DNA of 50,816 nt from the NCBI GenBank assembly GCA_029257065.1, contig JARIDA010000118.1, forward strand, positions 1 to 50,816. The letters are read 5' to 3'. The DNA comes from Tissierellaceae bacterium (lineage in GTDB: Bacteria; Bacillota; Clostridia; Tissierellales; Tissierellaceae). Shown here in pieces: positions 41,798 through 50,544 of this stretch. The stretch's first letter is position 1. Each line of letters starts with the position of its first letter. A model generated the notes under the pieces. It was not told where the DNA came from and did no database searches. It was given only the letters and a program-made list of their open reading frames with translations. Both the position numbers and the translations under genes were made by a program.

Positions 41798-42499
41798 ATG
41801 GTTAAATATAAATCTAATTTAGAAGATTTAGAGAAAAGTTTGAATTATTCTTTTTCAAACAAGGAATTATTAAAAACAGCGTTAACTCATAGTTCCTATG
41901 CAAATGAAAATAAAATGAAAATAATAGAAAATAATGAAAGAATGGAATTCTTAGGGGACAGCATAATAAGTTTAATTGTGAGTCAATATTTATATAAAAA
42001 GTATCCGAATTATCCAGAGGGAGATCTTACAAAGATAAGAGCCATGGTTGTCTGTGAATCATCACTATCTTATGCTGCTAGGGAAATTAATCTAGGAGAT
42101 TATATATTACTTGGTAAAGGTGAAGACATTACTGGTGGAAGAGATAGAGATTCTATACTAGCAGATACAATAGAATCTGTTGCGGGTGCTATTTATATAG
42201 ATAGTGACTTTAAATCTATAAATAATATTTTACTTAGAAAATTTGAAGATAATATAGTTTATGCAGCAGCTAAAGGTAACCTTTTCATGGATTACAAAAC
42301 AGAATTACAAGAACTTCTTCAAAAGGAAAAAAAATCCGAAATAGATTATAAAGTATACAAAGAAAAGGGACCTGACCATAATAAAGTATTCTTTATAAAA
42401 GTCTTATTTAATGGAAATGAAATTGGAAAAGGAAAAGGTAAGAATAAGAAAGAAGCAGAGCAAATGGCAGCAAAAGATGCTCTAGCTGAAATGAGGTAA
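41798..42499 (+). CDS. rnc: Ribonuclease III
   Basis: A 233-residue double-strand-specific endoribonuclease that processes rRNA precursors and structured mRNAs. The RNase III domain carries the signature NNERMEFLGDSIISLIV (E47, E50 and D54 in the metal-binding set) and ADTIESVAGAIYIDSDF. The C-terminal dsRNA-binding domain (about 160-231) has DYKTELQELLQKEKKSEIDYKV and the KKEAEQMAAKDALAEM helix. AAGGAGAAATC precedes the ATG. The adjacency to acpP and smc is classic. A perfect hairpin lies in its immediate leader. Confidence 0.97.
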   Translation: MVKYKSNLEDLEKSLNYSFSNKELLKTALTHSSYANENKMKIIENNERMEFLGDSIISLIVSQYLYKKYPNYPEGDLTKIRAMVVCESSLSYAAREINLGDYILLGKGEDITGGRDRDSILADTIESVAGAIYIDSDFKSINNILLRKFEDNIVYAAAKGNLFMDYKTELQELLQKEKKSEIDYKVYKEKGPDHNKVFFIKVLFNGNEIGKGKGKNKKEAEQMAAKDALAEMR

Positions 42500-42504
42500 A
42501 ATAA

Positions 42505-43587
42505 ATGACTAAGCAATATACAATTCCAATATTTGTTCCTCACTATGGATGTCCATTCGACTGTGTATTTTGTAATCAAAAAAGAATTACAGGATACTCC
42601 ACAGATGTAAATGAAGATACAGTTAGAGATACAATAGAGGAATATTTAAGTTACTTTGACCGGGAAGCAAGAATAGAAGTGGGTTTTTTTGGTGGTAGCT
42701 TTACTGGAATTGATAAAAAAATACAAATAGAATTATTAAAAGTGGCTAAAGAATATAAATTAGAAGGAAAAATAGATGGTATTAGACTATCCACTAGACC
42801 AGACTTCATCAATCAAGATATATTGTGTCTGTTGAAAGAATATTCAGTTGATACTATAGAATTAGGAGTTCAATCACTAAATGATGAGGTTCTTTTAAAA
42901 AGTGGAAGAGGACATACATCCGAAGATGTTTATAAAGCCATAGAACTAATAAAATCTAATGGAATAAATTTAGGTCTTCAGATGATGACTGGTTTGCCAG
43001 GAGATGATTTTAACAAATCATTAGATACTTGTCTAGAATTTATAAAGATAAATCCCTATTGTGTTAGAATATATCCAACTTTAATAATTAAAGATACTTA
43101 TTTGGAAAGATCTTATTTAGAAGGTAAATATAAGCCATTAGAATTAAAAAAAGCTATAAGAGATGTTGCTATATATTTAATGCTTTTTGAACTTGAGAAT
43201 ATTGAGGTAATAAGGGTTGGTTTACAGGCAACTGATAATATTCAATTGGACAAAGATGTCGTTGCTGGACCATTTCATCCATCATTCAAACAATTAGTTC
43301 AATCATATATATATATGGAAATACTAGAATTACATTTAAGAGATTTACAAACGGAAAACAGTCAGCTTATTATAAATGCTAATAATAAGGAAATTTCTTC
43401 TATAGTAGGACAAAAAGCAATAAATAAAAATGAACTATACAATAAATATAAATTTAAAGATATAAAATTTAATGGGGATTTAGAATTTGCAACTGGAAGT
43501 ATGAAAATTAAAATAGATAATTATTCAAAAATGATTAATTATAAGAAAACCATAGAGTTAATACTAAAAGAAAAATCAATTATTTAA
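42505..43587 (+). CDS. Elp3-like radical SAM protein, no acetyltransferase domain
   Basis: A 360-residue protein with the Elp3/MiaB-like radical SAM core: PIFVPHYGCPFDCVFCNQKRITG with a CX3CX2C cluster (about C16, C20, C23), EVGFFGGSFTGI, LSTRPDFINQDIL, IELGVQSLNDEVL and GLQMMTGLPGDD. The C-terminal GNAT domain of true Elp3 is absent; instead a 100-residue tail of uncertain fold follows. Homologues sit between rnc and smc in many Clostridia. The substrate is not known; tRNA is a reasonable guess from the family. The gene starts 5 bases after rnc, and a terminator overlaps its stop. Confidence 0.88.
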   Translation: MTKQYTIPIFVPHYGCPFDCVFCNQKRITGYSTDVNEDTVRDTIEEYLSYFDREARIEVGFFGGSFTGIDKKIQIELLKVAKEYKLEGKIDGIRLSTRPDFINQDILCLLKEYSVDTIELGVQSLNDEVLLKSGRGHTSEDVYKAIELIKSNGINLGLQMMTGLPGDDFNKSLDTCLEFIKINPYCVRIYPTLIIKDTYLERSYLEGKYKPLELKKAIRDVAIYLMLFELENIEVIRVGLQATDNIQLDKDVVAGPFHPSFKQLVQSYIYMEILELHLRDLQTENSQLIINANNKEISSIVGQKAINKNELYNKYKFKDIKFNGDLEFATGSMKIKIDNYSKMINYKKTIELILKEKSII

Positions 43588-43622
43588 ATAAAAGGTTTCC
43601 TCAGGAAACCTTTTATTTTTGA
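43587..43622 (+). terminator. Rho-independent terminator after the radical SAM gene
   Basis: AATAAAAGGTTTCC (43587-43600) pairs with GGAAACCTTTTATT (43604-43617), 3-base loop, then TTT. The first base is the last base of the stop codon. smc starts 58 bases after the left end. Confidence 0.85.
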
Positions 43623-43644
43623 ATGATTTAAAGAGGTGATAAAT

Positions 43645-46600
43645 TTGAAATTAAAAAAGATAGACTTAAGAGGTTTTAAATCTTTCCCTGATAAAACTAC
43701 AATAAATTTTAAAAGTGGTATAACAGGAGTAGTTGGACCCAATGGAAGTGGGAAAAGTAATATCTCAGATGCTGTTAGATGGGTTTTAGGAGAACAGAGT
43801 GCAAAGACATTAAGAGGGAATAAGATGGAAGATGTTATATTTTCTGGAACAGAGAAACGTAAACCCTTAGGATTTTCTGAAGTAACAATAACTCTGGATA
43901 ATAGTTCTGGGAAAATACCAATTGATTATGAAGAGGTTGGAATAACTCGAAGAGTTTTTAGATCTGGAGAGTCTGAGTATTATATAAATAAAAATGGATG
44001 TAGACTTAGAGATATAAGGGAACTTTTTATGGATACAGGAATAGGTAAAGAGGGATATTCCATTATAGGTCAAGGTAGAATAGATGAAATACTTAGCGAT
44101 AAAGCTGAAGATAGAAGAAGTATATTTGAAGAAGCTGCAGGTATAGTTAAGTATAAGTCTAAAAAGGATGAGTCTAATAGAAAATTAATTAGGACAGAAG
44201 AAAATCTTATTAGAGTAAATGATTTGGTTTCTGAATTAAAAAGTCGAGAGAGAAGTTTAAAAAATCAAGTTGAAAAGGCGAGAAGTTACAAGGATATATA
44301 TTCAAAACTTAAAAAGATAAATATTAACTTGTATTTAAGAGATATAGATGAGTCGGAGAGAATAAATAAAAAAAATTCAGAAAATATAGTAAGTATAAAG
44401 AATGAATTAAAGGAAAACTCTAAAAACAAGGATGAAATTACAGAAATATTAAAAAAATTAAAAACACAATTGGAAGAAAATCAAATAGAATACAATTCTA
44501 AAAATGAAAAGAAATATAATTTGTTACAAAATATAGAGTCTGAAAAAAATAAGATTGAACTATTAGATGAGAAAGAAAGATTTAATTTAAGAGATTTGGA
44601 AAGATTAAAAATAGAAGATGAATCTATTAGTGAGAACATTTCAATAAGAAATCTAGAAAACAAAGATTTGGAAGATGAAATTTCTTTGCTTGAAGTAGAA
44701 TTGGAAGAAAAAAAGAAGATATTTACAGAAAAAGAAATAGAACTTAAAAAAGCTATAGATTTAATAAATCAAGAAGAAAGTGCCTTAGAAGAAAATAAAA
44801 ATAAAGCTATGGAACTTTATAACTCATTATCCGATAGTAGATCTGAACTTAACAGTATTGTATCTTTTAATGAAAATATAAATAAGAGAACAATCCAACT
44901 TGCAGATGGTATAAAAGAGAAAAAAGAAGCTTTAGATGAGGAAATCAGATATATTGAGTCAGATGAAAAATTAAAAGAGAGTTTCAAAAAAAATCTAACG
45001 GATCTTAAATTAAAGGTGGATAGAGATAATGAGGAGTTAATTAAAAATGAAAATGTTCTTACAAAATTAAATCAAGATATAAATAAAATAAATATTGATA
45101 TTCAAACCAATATTTCTAATTATAGAGTTTATAAAAATATGGAGTCCAGCTATGAAGGATATTATAGAGGAGTTAAAGAAGTCTTAAAAGCTGGGGAAAA
45201 ACATAAAGAAATAAATGCTAATTTGATTGGGGTAGTTGCTGAATTAGTTAAAGTTGATGAAAAATACGAAATTGCTATTAGCACTGCTTTAGGAGGAAAT
45301 TCTCAAAATATAGTTACAGGCACACAGTTAGGTGCAAAGTTAATAATAGATTATCTAAGGAGAAATAAATTAGGAAGAGTTACTTGTCTACCTTTAGATA
45401 CTATAAAGGGTAGTGAAATGGGACTTAATGATAAGGACAGAGCAGACTTTAATGTTGTGGGAATAGCATCTGAAATAATAGAGTTTGAAGAAAAGTATAG
45501 GAATATTTTTGAGAATCTATTAGGAAGAACAGTTATAGTAAAAGATATGAATAATGCTATTGGACTTTCTAATAAATATAAAAATAGATTGAGGATAGTT
45601 ACTTTGGAAGGTGATGTAATTAATCCAGGAGGGTCTATGACAGGTGGAAGTCAGGGTAGAAATAATTCTAATATACTAAGTAGAAAAAATAGAATTGAAA
45701 AAATAGAAAAAACTGTTAAAAAATATAGAATCGATAAAGAAAAATTAGAATACAATAAAAAGAATCTAGAATCAGATTTAAATGAGAAAAAAACAGAGTT
45801 ATTTAAAATACAAAATAGCATTCAAGAAAAAGAATACGAGTTAATAAATTTAGAAAATAAAATAAATAACAGAAATGAAAATAAAAAACGATTAGAATTC
45901 TCTATAAATAATGAAAAGTTGGAAATTGATAGTTTGGAAGAAGAAATAGAAAATTATTCTAAGAGAAAAATTCAAATAGAAGATGAAATAGATAAACTAA
46001 ATATAGAATTAGAAGAGATACAGATATCTACTAAAAACTTAAATCTTAGAGTAAAAGAAATGAAGACTGAGAATGAAATATTGACTAACGAGAATATAGA
46101 TGAAAAAATAATAATTAATAAAAAAGAAAATGAATTATCCAATTTAAAAGAGAGACAAAGTGAGAATTCAAAGATTATTAGAAATAACAAATTGGAGATA
46201 TCAGAAAAATTAAAAACAAAAACAATTATAAAAGGCCAGTTACTAGAGATAAAAAAAGATTTTGAAGATACAAATATTAATATAGATATACTTAAAAAAG
46301 ATTTAGAGAATTTAGAAATTAGTATAAAAGAGAGTGGATTAAAAAAAGAAAAGCTAGAATCTCAAATGCTTGAGCAAGATGAGAATTTAGAAGGTGTTTT
46401 ATTGAAAATCGATAAATTAGAAAAAGGATACTCTAAAGAAGAACTTAGGAATGAAAAATTAAGATTGAAAATTCAATCATTGCATGATAAACTTTTTCTT
46501 GAATATGATATAGAATATGAATCTGCTAAAGAGTTTAGAGATTTGTCTTTGGATTTGAACAATGCTAGAGATGAATCCAAGAAATTAACAGATAAAATAA

Positions 46601-47220
46601 AAAAACTTGGGACAGTTAATTTAGCTTCGATTGAAGAGTATGAAGAGCTGTCTGAAAGACTTGGATTTATATTAAGTCAAGAAAAAGATCTTTCAGATGC
46701 TAAAAAAGATCTAGAAGAAATAATAAGTGGAATAGAAAAAGAAATGAATGAAAAATTTATGAATAGTTTTTCAAAGATTAAGAAAAATTTCACTGAAATA
46801 TTCAAGGTTCTATTTAATGGGGGAAATGCAAATTTAATATTGAGTAACAAAGAGGATATATTGAATACAGGAATAGATATAGTAGCCCAACCACCTGGTA
46901 AAAGATTACAAAATTTAAATTCTCTATCAGGGGGAGAGAGATCGTTAACTGCAGTAGCCTTGTTATTTGCAATATTAAAAATGAAGCCTTCTCCATTTTG
47001 TATATTAGATGAGATAGATGCAGCTTTAGATGAAGCTAATATTGGTAGATATACAAAATATTTAAGAGAGATAAGCAATGAAATGCAATTTATTATAATA
47101 ACACATAGAAAAACAACTATGGAAGTTGCAGACACCCTTTATGGTATAACAATGGAAGAAAAAGGGGTTTCTAAGTTACTTTCAATAGAGCTAACAGAAT
47201 ACGAGGAAGAGGTAAGCTAG
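43645..47220 (+). CDS. smc: Chromosome segregation ATPase SMC
   Basis: A 1191-residue condensin subunit. The head has Walker A GPNGSGKS (31-38) and the RWVLGEQSAKTLRG block. Long coiled-coil arms (about 170-500 and 665-1020) flank the hinge (about 505-665; GVVAELVKVDEKYEIAISTALGG and NPGGSMTGGS). The C-terminal head has the signature LSGGERSLTAVALLFA and Walker B FCILDEIDAALDE. SMC with ScpA/B organises and segregates chromosomes. TTG 43645 is chosen because AAGAGGTGAT precedes it by about 6 bases and KLKKIDLRGFKSF is the usual N-terminus; GTG 43636 overlaps the ribosome site. ftsY follows 10 bases later. Confidence 0.97.
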   Translation: MKLKKIDLRGFKSFPDKTTINFKSGITGVVGPNGSGKSNISDAVRWVLGEQSAKTLRGNKMEDVIFSGTEKRKPLGFSEVTITLDNSSGKIPIDYEEVGITRRVFRSGESEYYINKNGCRLRDIRELFMDTGIGKEGYSIIGQGRIDEILSDKAEDRRSIFEEAAGIVKYKSKKDESNRKLIRTEENLIRVNDLVSELKSRERSLKNQVEKARSYKDIYSKLKKININLYLRDIDESERINKKNSENIVSIKNELKENSKNKDEITEILKKLKTQLEENQIEYNSKNEKKYNLLQNIESEKNKIELLDEKERFNLRDLERLKIEDESISENISIRNLENKDLEDEISLLEVELEEKKKIFTEKEIELKKAIDLINQEESALEENKNKAMELYNSLSDSRSELNSIVSFNENINKRTIQLADGIKEKKEALDEEIRYIESDEKLKESFKKNLTDLKLKVDRDNEELIKNENVLTKLNQDINKINIDIQTNISNYRVYKNMESSYEGYYRGVKEVLKAGEKHKEINANLIGVVAELVKVDEKYEIAISTALGGNSQNIVTGTQLGAKLIIDYLRRNKLGRVTCLPLDTIKGSEMGLNDKDRADFNVVGIASEIIEFEEKYRNIFENLLGRTVIVKDMNNAIGLSNKYKNRLRIVTLEGDVINPGGSMTGGSQGRNNSNILSRKNRIEKIEKTVKKYRIDKEKLEYNKKNLESDLNEKKTELFKIQNSIQEKEYELINLENKINNRNENKKRLEFSINNEKLEIDSLEEEIENYSKRKIQIEDEIDKLNIELEEIQISTKNLNLRVKEMKTENEILTNENIDEKIIINKKENELSNLKERQSENSKIIRNNKLEISEKLKTKTIIKGQLLEIKKDFEDTNINIDILKKDLENLEISIKESGLKKEKLESQMLEQDENLEGVLLKIDKLEKGYSKEELRNEKLRLKIQSLHDKLFLEYDIEYESAKEFRDLSLDLNNARDESKKLTDKIKKLGTVNLASIEEYEELSERLGFILSQEKDLSDAKKDLEEIISGIEKEMNEKFMNSFSKIKKNFTEIFKVLFNGGNANLILSNKEDILNTGIDIVAQPPGKRLQNLNSLSGGERSLTAVALLFAILKMKPSPFCILDEIDAALDEANIGRYTKYLREISNEMQFIIITHRKTTMEVADTLYGITMEEKGVSKLLSIELTEYEEEVS

Positions 47221-47230
47221 GGGGAAAGAG

Positions 47231-48394
47231 ATGTTTAAAAAGTTAAAAAGTATTTTTAAAGGAAAAAAAGAAGAAGAAAAATCATCCGAAGAAGAAGTTG
47301 AATTAATAGAAGTTGAAGAAGAATTAAAGGTGCAAGAAGAAGTTAAAGAAGAAATCGTTATAGAGGATAATCAAGAGGAAGAAGTTCAGGAAGTTAAAGA
47401 GATTACTAAAAAAGAAGAAATATCTGAGAATGTTGAAGAAATTGAAACAGTTGAAGAAAAAGAGGAGACTAAGCTTGGTTTTTTTGATAAATTAAAAAAA
47501 GGATTAGAAAAAACTAGGAATAATTTTACGAATCAAATAAATGATATATTAAAATCCTATCATAAAATAGATGAAGATTTATTTGAAGATTTAGAAGAAA
47601 TACTTATTACATCAGATGTAGGAATTGAAACTACTATGATGATAATAGATAATTTAAGAGATAGAGTAAGGGATGATAGAGTAACTGAACCTGGGGATGT
47701 TATGGATTTATTAAAAGATGAGATAAAAAAAATTATGAATGAATCTATTGAGGATAATAAGATTAATATAGATCCATCTCCAGCTGTGGTCTTGGTAGTA
47801 GGCGTAAATGGTGTGGGTAAGACAACTACAATAGGAAAAATGGCTAACACATTCAGAAAAGATGGAAAAAAAGTATTAATAGCAGCAGGAGATACCTTTA
47901 GAGCGGCAGCAATAGAACAGTTAGAAGAATGGGGTAATAGAGCAAATGTAGATATAATATCCCATAAAGAGGGAGCAGATCCAGCAGCTGTTATTTTTGA
48001 TGGAATACAAGCGGCTAAAGCTAGAAAAACAGATATATTAATTTGCGATACAGCAGGTAGACTTCACAATAAATCAAATTTAATGAATGAACTTAACAAG
48101 ATATTTAGAGTTGTTGAAAAAGAATATGGAGAGGCTACAAAAGAAGTACTATTAGTCTTAGATGCTACTACAGGACAAAATGCACTTAGTCAAGCTAAAG
48201 TGTTTAAAGAAGTTGCTAATATAACTGGTATAGCACTAACTAAATTAGATGGAACTGCTAAAGGTGGAGTTGTTATAGCCTTACAATCAGGCATGGGAAT
48301 ACCAATAAAATTAATTGGTGTTGGGGAAGGTATAGATGATTTACAACCTTTTGATACAAATGATTTTGTGGAAGCTATGTTTCAAAGACAATAA
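47231..48394 (+). CDS. ftsY: Signal recognition particle receptor FtsY
   Basis: A 387-residue SRP receptor. The N-terminal A domain (about 13-81) is extremely rich in Glu and Lys, with a basic amphipathic start (MFKKLKSIFKGKK) that can bind membrane. The NG domain follows: P-loop GVNGVGKTTT (191-200), DTFRAAAIEQL, CDTAGRLHNKSNLM, and LTKLDGTAKGG. It docks ribosome-SRP complexes at the SecYEG translocon by forming a GTP-bound heterodimer with Ffh, encoded 0.5 kb downstream. GGGGAAAGAG precedes the ATG. Confidence 0.97.
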   Translation: MFKKLKSIFKGKKEEEKSSEEEVELIEVEEELKVQEEVKEEIVIEDNQEEEVQEVKEITKKEEISENVEEIETVEEKEETKLGFFDKLKKGLEKTRNNFTNQINDILKSYHKIDEDLFEDLEEILITSDVGIETTMMIIDNLRDRVRDDRVTEPGDVMDLLKDEIKKIMNESIEDNKINIDPSPAVVLVVGVNGVGKTTTIGKMANTFRKDGKKVLIAAGDTFRAAAIEQLEEWGNRANVDIISHKEGADPAAVIFDGIQAAKARKTDILICDTAGRLHNKSNLMNELNKIFRVVEKEYGEATKEVLLVLDATTGQNALSQAKVFKEVANITGIALTKLDGTAKGGVVIALQSGMGIPIKLIGVGEGIDDLQPFDTNDFVEAMFQRQ

Positions 48395-48399
48395 AAGGA

Positions 48400-48428
48400 T
48401 TGACAATGTATAAAAATTATAATAAGAT
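48400..48428 (+). promoter_or_regulatory. Promoter-like sequence just after ftsY
   Basis: TTGACA at 48400-48405, 17-base spacer, TAAGAT at 48423-48428. The -10 overlaps the first bases of the ftsY terminator stem, so any transcript would be ended at once. It may be a chance match, or yield a very short RNA. Confidence 0.25.
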
Positions 48429-48466
48429 AAGACTGTCAAGTTTAAAGCTTGACAGTCTTATCTTTA
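48424..48466 (+). terminator. Rho-independent terminator after ftsY
   Basis: AAGATAAGACTGTCAAG (48424-48440) pairs perfectly with its complement at 48448-48464, 17 bp with a 7-base loop. The T run that follows is short (TCTTTAT). Confidence 0.75.
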
Positions 48467-48477
48467 TAGTATATTAT
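48449..48477 (+). promoter_or_regulatory. Candidate sigma-A promoter for ylxM-ffh
   Basis: TTGACA at 48449-48454, exact 17-base spacer, TATTAT at 48472-48477. The -35 lies inside the 3' arm of the ftsY terminator. Transcription would begin near 48484, only about 12 bases before the ylxM ATG. Confidence 0.6.
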
Positions 48478-48495
48478 TATTTATGGTGATTATCC

Positions 48496-48867
48496 ATGAT
48501 TGAAAAGATGGTTGAGATAGGTATATTATTTGATTTTTATGGAAAGCTCTTAACAGACAAACAATATGAAGCAGTGGATTTATACTATATGAATGATTTG
48601 TCTTTAGGAGAAATATCAGAAAAAATAGAAGTTAGTAGACAGGGCATTTTTGATATATTGAAAAGAGCTGAGAAAAACTTATATGAATATGAAAAAAAAT
48701 TAGGATTAGTCAATAAATTTCGAATGAGTTATGATGGACTTAGGGATATAATTATATATTCAGATGAAATATCAGAACTAATTGAAAGTAATAATAGAGA
48801 AGAAATAGAGGATCTATTAATGAAAATTAAAAGTATAGGCAAGGAATTACTTATAGAAGAGAGGTAG
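48496..48867 (+). CDS. YlxM family SRP-associated DNA-binding-like protein
   Basis: A 123-residue helical protein with a sigma-70 region 4-like helix-turn-helix (LTDKQYEAVDLYYMNDLSLGEISEKIEVSRQGIFDILKRAEKNL, about residues 19-63). YlxM is encoded directly before ffh in most Firmicutes. In Streptococcus it has been reported to interact with SRP and modulate its GTPase cycle. The DNA-binding look may be ancestral only. The ATG at 48496 has GGTGAT upstream. ffh starts 10 bases after the stop. Confidence 0.92.
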   Translation: MIEKMVEIGILFDFYGKLLTDKQYEAVDLYYMNDLSLGEISEKIEVSRQGIFDILKRAEKNLYEYEKKLGLVNKFRMSYDGLRDIIIYSDEISELIESNNREEIEDLLMKIKSIGKELLIEER

Positions 48868-48877
48868 GTTGAAAGAT

Positions 48878-50215
48878 ATGCTGGAAAACTTATCGGAAAA
48901 GCTTCAGAATGCTTTAGGCAAGCTAACTGGAAAAGGAAAAGTAAGTGAAAAAGATATAGATGGAGCAATGCGTGAAGTCAGGCTTGCCCTATTAGAAGCA
49001 GATGTTAATTTCAAAGTTGTAAGAAAGTTTACTAAGGATGTAAAGGAAAGAGCCTTAGGTTCAGAAGTAATGGAGAGTTTAACTCCAGGGCAACAGGTAA
49101 TTAAAATAGTTAATGAAGAATTGACTGCTTTAATGGGGGATACTGAATCAAAAATAGAATACTCTTCAAAACCACCTACAGTAATACTAATGTGTGGTTT
49201 GCAGGGAGCAGGAAAGACAACTACAACTGGTAAATTAGCATATAAAATTAAAAAAGAAAATAAAAGACCCCTATTAGTTGCTTGTGACATTTATAGACCA
49301 GCAGCAATAAAACAATTAGAAGTTGTTGGGGAAAGAGCTGAAGTGCCAGTATTTAGTATGGGAGATAAAGTAAGCCCAATAGATATAGCAAAGGCTGGCG
49401 TAGAGCATGCTAAGAGAAATGGAAATGATGTAGTAATAATAGATACTGCTGGTAGATTGCATATAGATGAAGAACTTATGGATGAAATTAAAGGTATACA
49501 TGATGCAACTAATCCAGATGAGATATTATTAGTACTTGATGCAATGACTGGTCAGGATGCCGTTAATGTGGCAGATGCATTTAACGATATATTATCCATA
49601 ACAGGTGTAGTACTTACAAAATTAGATGGTGATGCTCGTGGTGGTGCAGCTTTATCTATCAGAGCAGTTACAGATAAGCCAATTAAATTTGTTGGGGTTG
49701 GAGAAAAATTAGATGAATTACAAGCATTTCATCCAGATAGAATGGCTTCAAGAATTCTTGGTATGGGTGATGTTTTAAGCTTAATAGAAAAAGCTCAAGA
49801 GGGAATTGATTTAGAAAAAGCTAAAGAGTTGGAAGAAAGAATAAGAAGTCAAAAATTTTCTTTTGATGATTTTTTAGGTCAACTAGAGCAAATGAAAAAT
49901 ATGGGTCCATTAGATGAACTTATGAAGATGATTCCAGGAGTAAATTCTAAGATGTTAAGTGGAATAGATGTTGGAGAAAAGGAAATAAATAGAATCCAGG
50001 CTATAATCCAGTCTATGACCATGGAAGAGAGAGAGAATCCTGAGATTATAAATAGTGGCAGAAGAAAGAGAATTGCAGAAGGTAGTGGATCAAATGTTCC
50101 AGAAGTTAATAGACTTTTAAAGCAATTCAGAGAAACTAAAAAGATGATGAAAAAATTTACTGATATGGAGAAGAAAATGAAAAGAGGCGGAGGATTTAAA
50201 ATGCCTTTCTTTTAA
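48878..50215 (+). CDS. ffh: Signal recognition particle protein Ffh (SRP54)
   Basis: A 445-residue GTPase that binds signal peptides and 4.5S/6S scRNA. The N domain starts ENLSEKLQNALGKL. The G domain has GLQGAGKTTTT (from about 107), DIYRPAAIKQL, DTAGRLHIDEELM and TKLDGDARGGAAL. The Met-rich M domain (about 300-445) includes KMIPGVNSKML, GSGRRKRIAEGSG-type RNA-binding sequence (starting NSGRRKRIAEGSGSN) and a lysine- and methionine-rich tail. ATG 48878 gives MLENLSEKL, close to the usual MAFENLSEKL. TTG 48869, three codons earlier, has a slightly better-placed AGAGG, so the start is uncertain. rpsP follows, as usual. Confidence 0.96.
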   Translation: MLENLSEKLQNALGKLTGKGKVSEKDIDGAMREVRLALLEADVNFKVVRKFTKDVKERALGSEVMESLTPGQQVIKIVNEELTALMGDTESKIEYSSKPPTVILMCGLQGAGKTTTTGKLAYKIKKENKRPLLVACDIYRPAAIKQLEVVGERAEVPVFSMGDKVSPIDIAKAGVEHAKRNGNDVVIIDTAGRLHIDEELMDEIKGIHDATNPDEILLVLDAMTGQDAVNVADAFNDILSITGVVLTKLDGDARGGAALSIRAVTDKPIKFVGVGEKLDELQAFHPDRMASRILGMGDVLSLIEKAQEGIDLEKAKELEERIRSQKFSFDDFLGQLEQMKNMGPLDELMKMIPGVNSKMLSGIDVGEKEINRIQAIIQSMTMEERENPEIINSGRRKRIAEGSGSNVPEVNRLLKQFRETKKMMKKFTDMEKKMKRGGGFKMPFF

Positions 50216-50252
50216 ATATTAGTGTATATATTATTTTAAGGAGGTGATATAA

Positions 50253-50510
50253 ATGGCAGTTAAAATTAGATTAAGAAGAATGGGAGCTAAGAAAAACCCT
50301 TTCTACAGAGTTGTTGTAGCTGATTCAAGAAATGCAGTTTCTGGTAGATTCATAGAAGAAATAGGATACTATGATCCATTAACAGAACCAAAAACTATTA
50401 AAATAGATAATGAAAAAGCAATCAAATGGATTTCAAATGGTGCAAAACCAAGTGAAACTGTAGATAGACTATTCAAAGAGAGTGGAGTATATGAAACAGA
50501 TGCAGAGTAA
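50253..50510 (+). CDS. rpsP: 30S ribosomal protein S16
   Basis: An 85-residue ribosomal protein: [68 protein letters not shown], the full S16 pattern. TAAGGAGGTGAT ends about 6 bases before the ATG and is close to a perfect match to the 16S 3' end. It follows ffh by 37 bases and is followed by khpA, the usual ffh-rpsP-khpA-rimM-trmD order. Confidence 0.97.
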   Translation: MAVKIRLRRMGAKKNPFYRVVVADSRNAVSGRFIEEIGYYDPLTEPKTIKIDNEKAIKWISNGAKPSETVDRLFKESGVYETDAE

Positions 50511-50544
50511 TAATACTTCGAATAGTATCTAGGAGGTGCTAGAT

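Noticed and set aside
46677-47135. Open frame of 152 codons antisense to the 3' end of smc
   Set aside because: Shadow of the highly conserved SMC C-terminal head; low-complexity composition and no start signal.
48904-49290. Open frame of 128 codons antisense to ffh
   Set aside because: Covered by the unambiguous ffh frame; no promoter or ribosome site on the minus strand.
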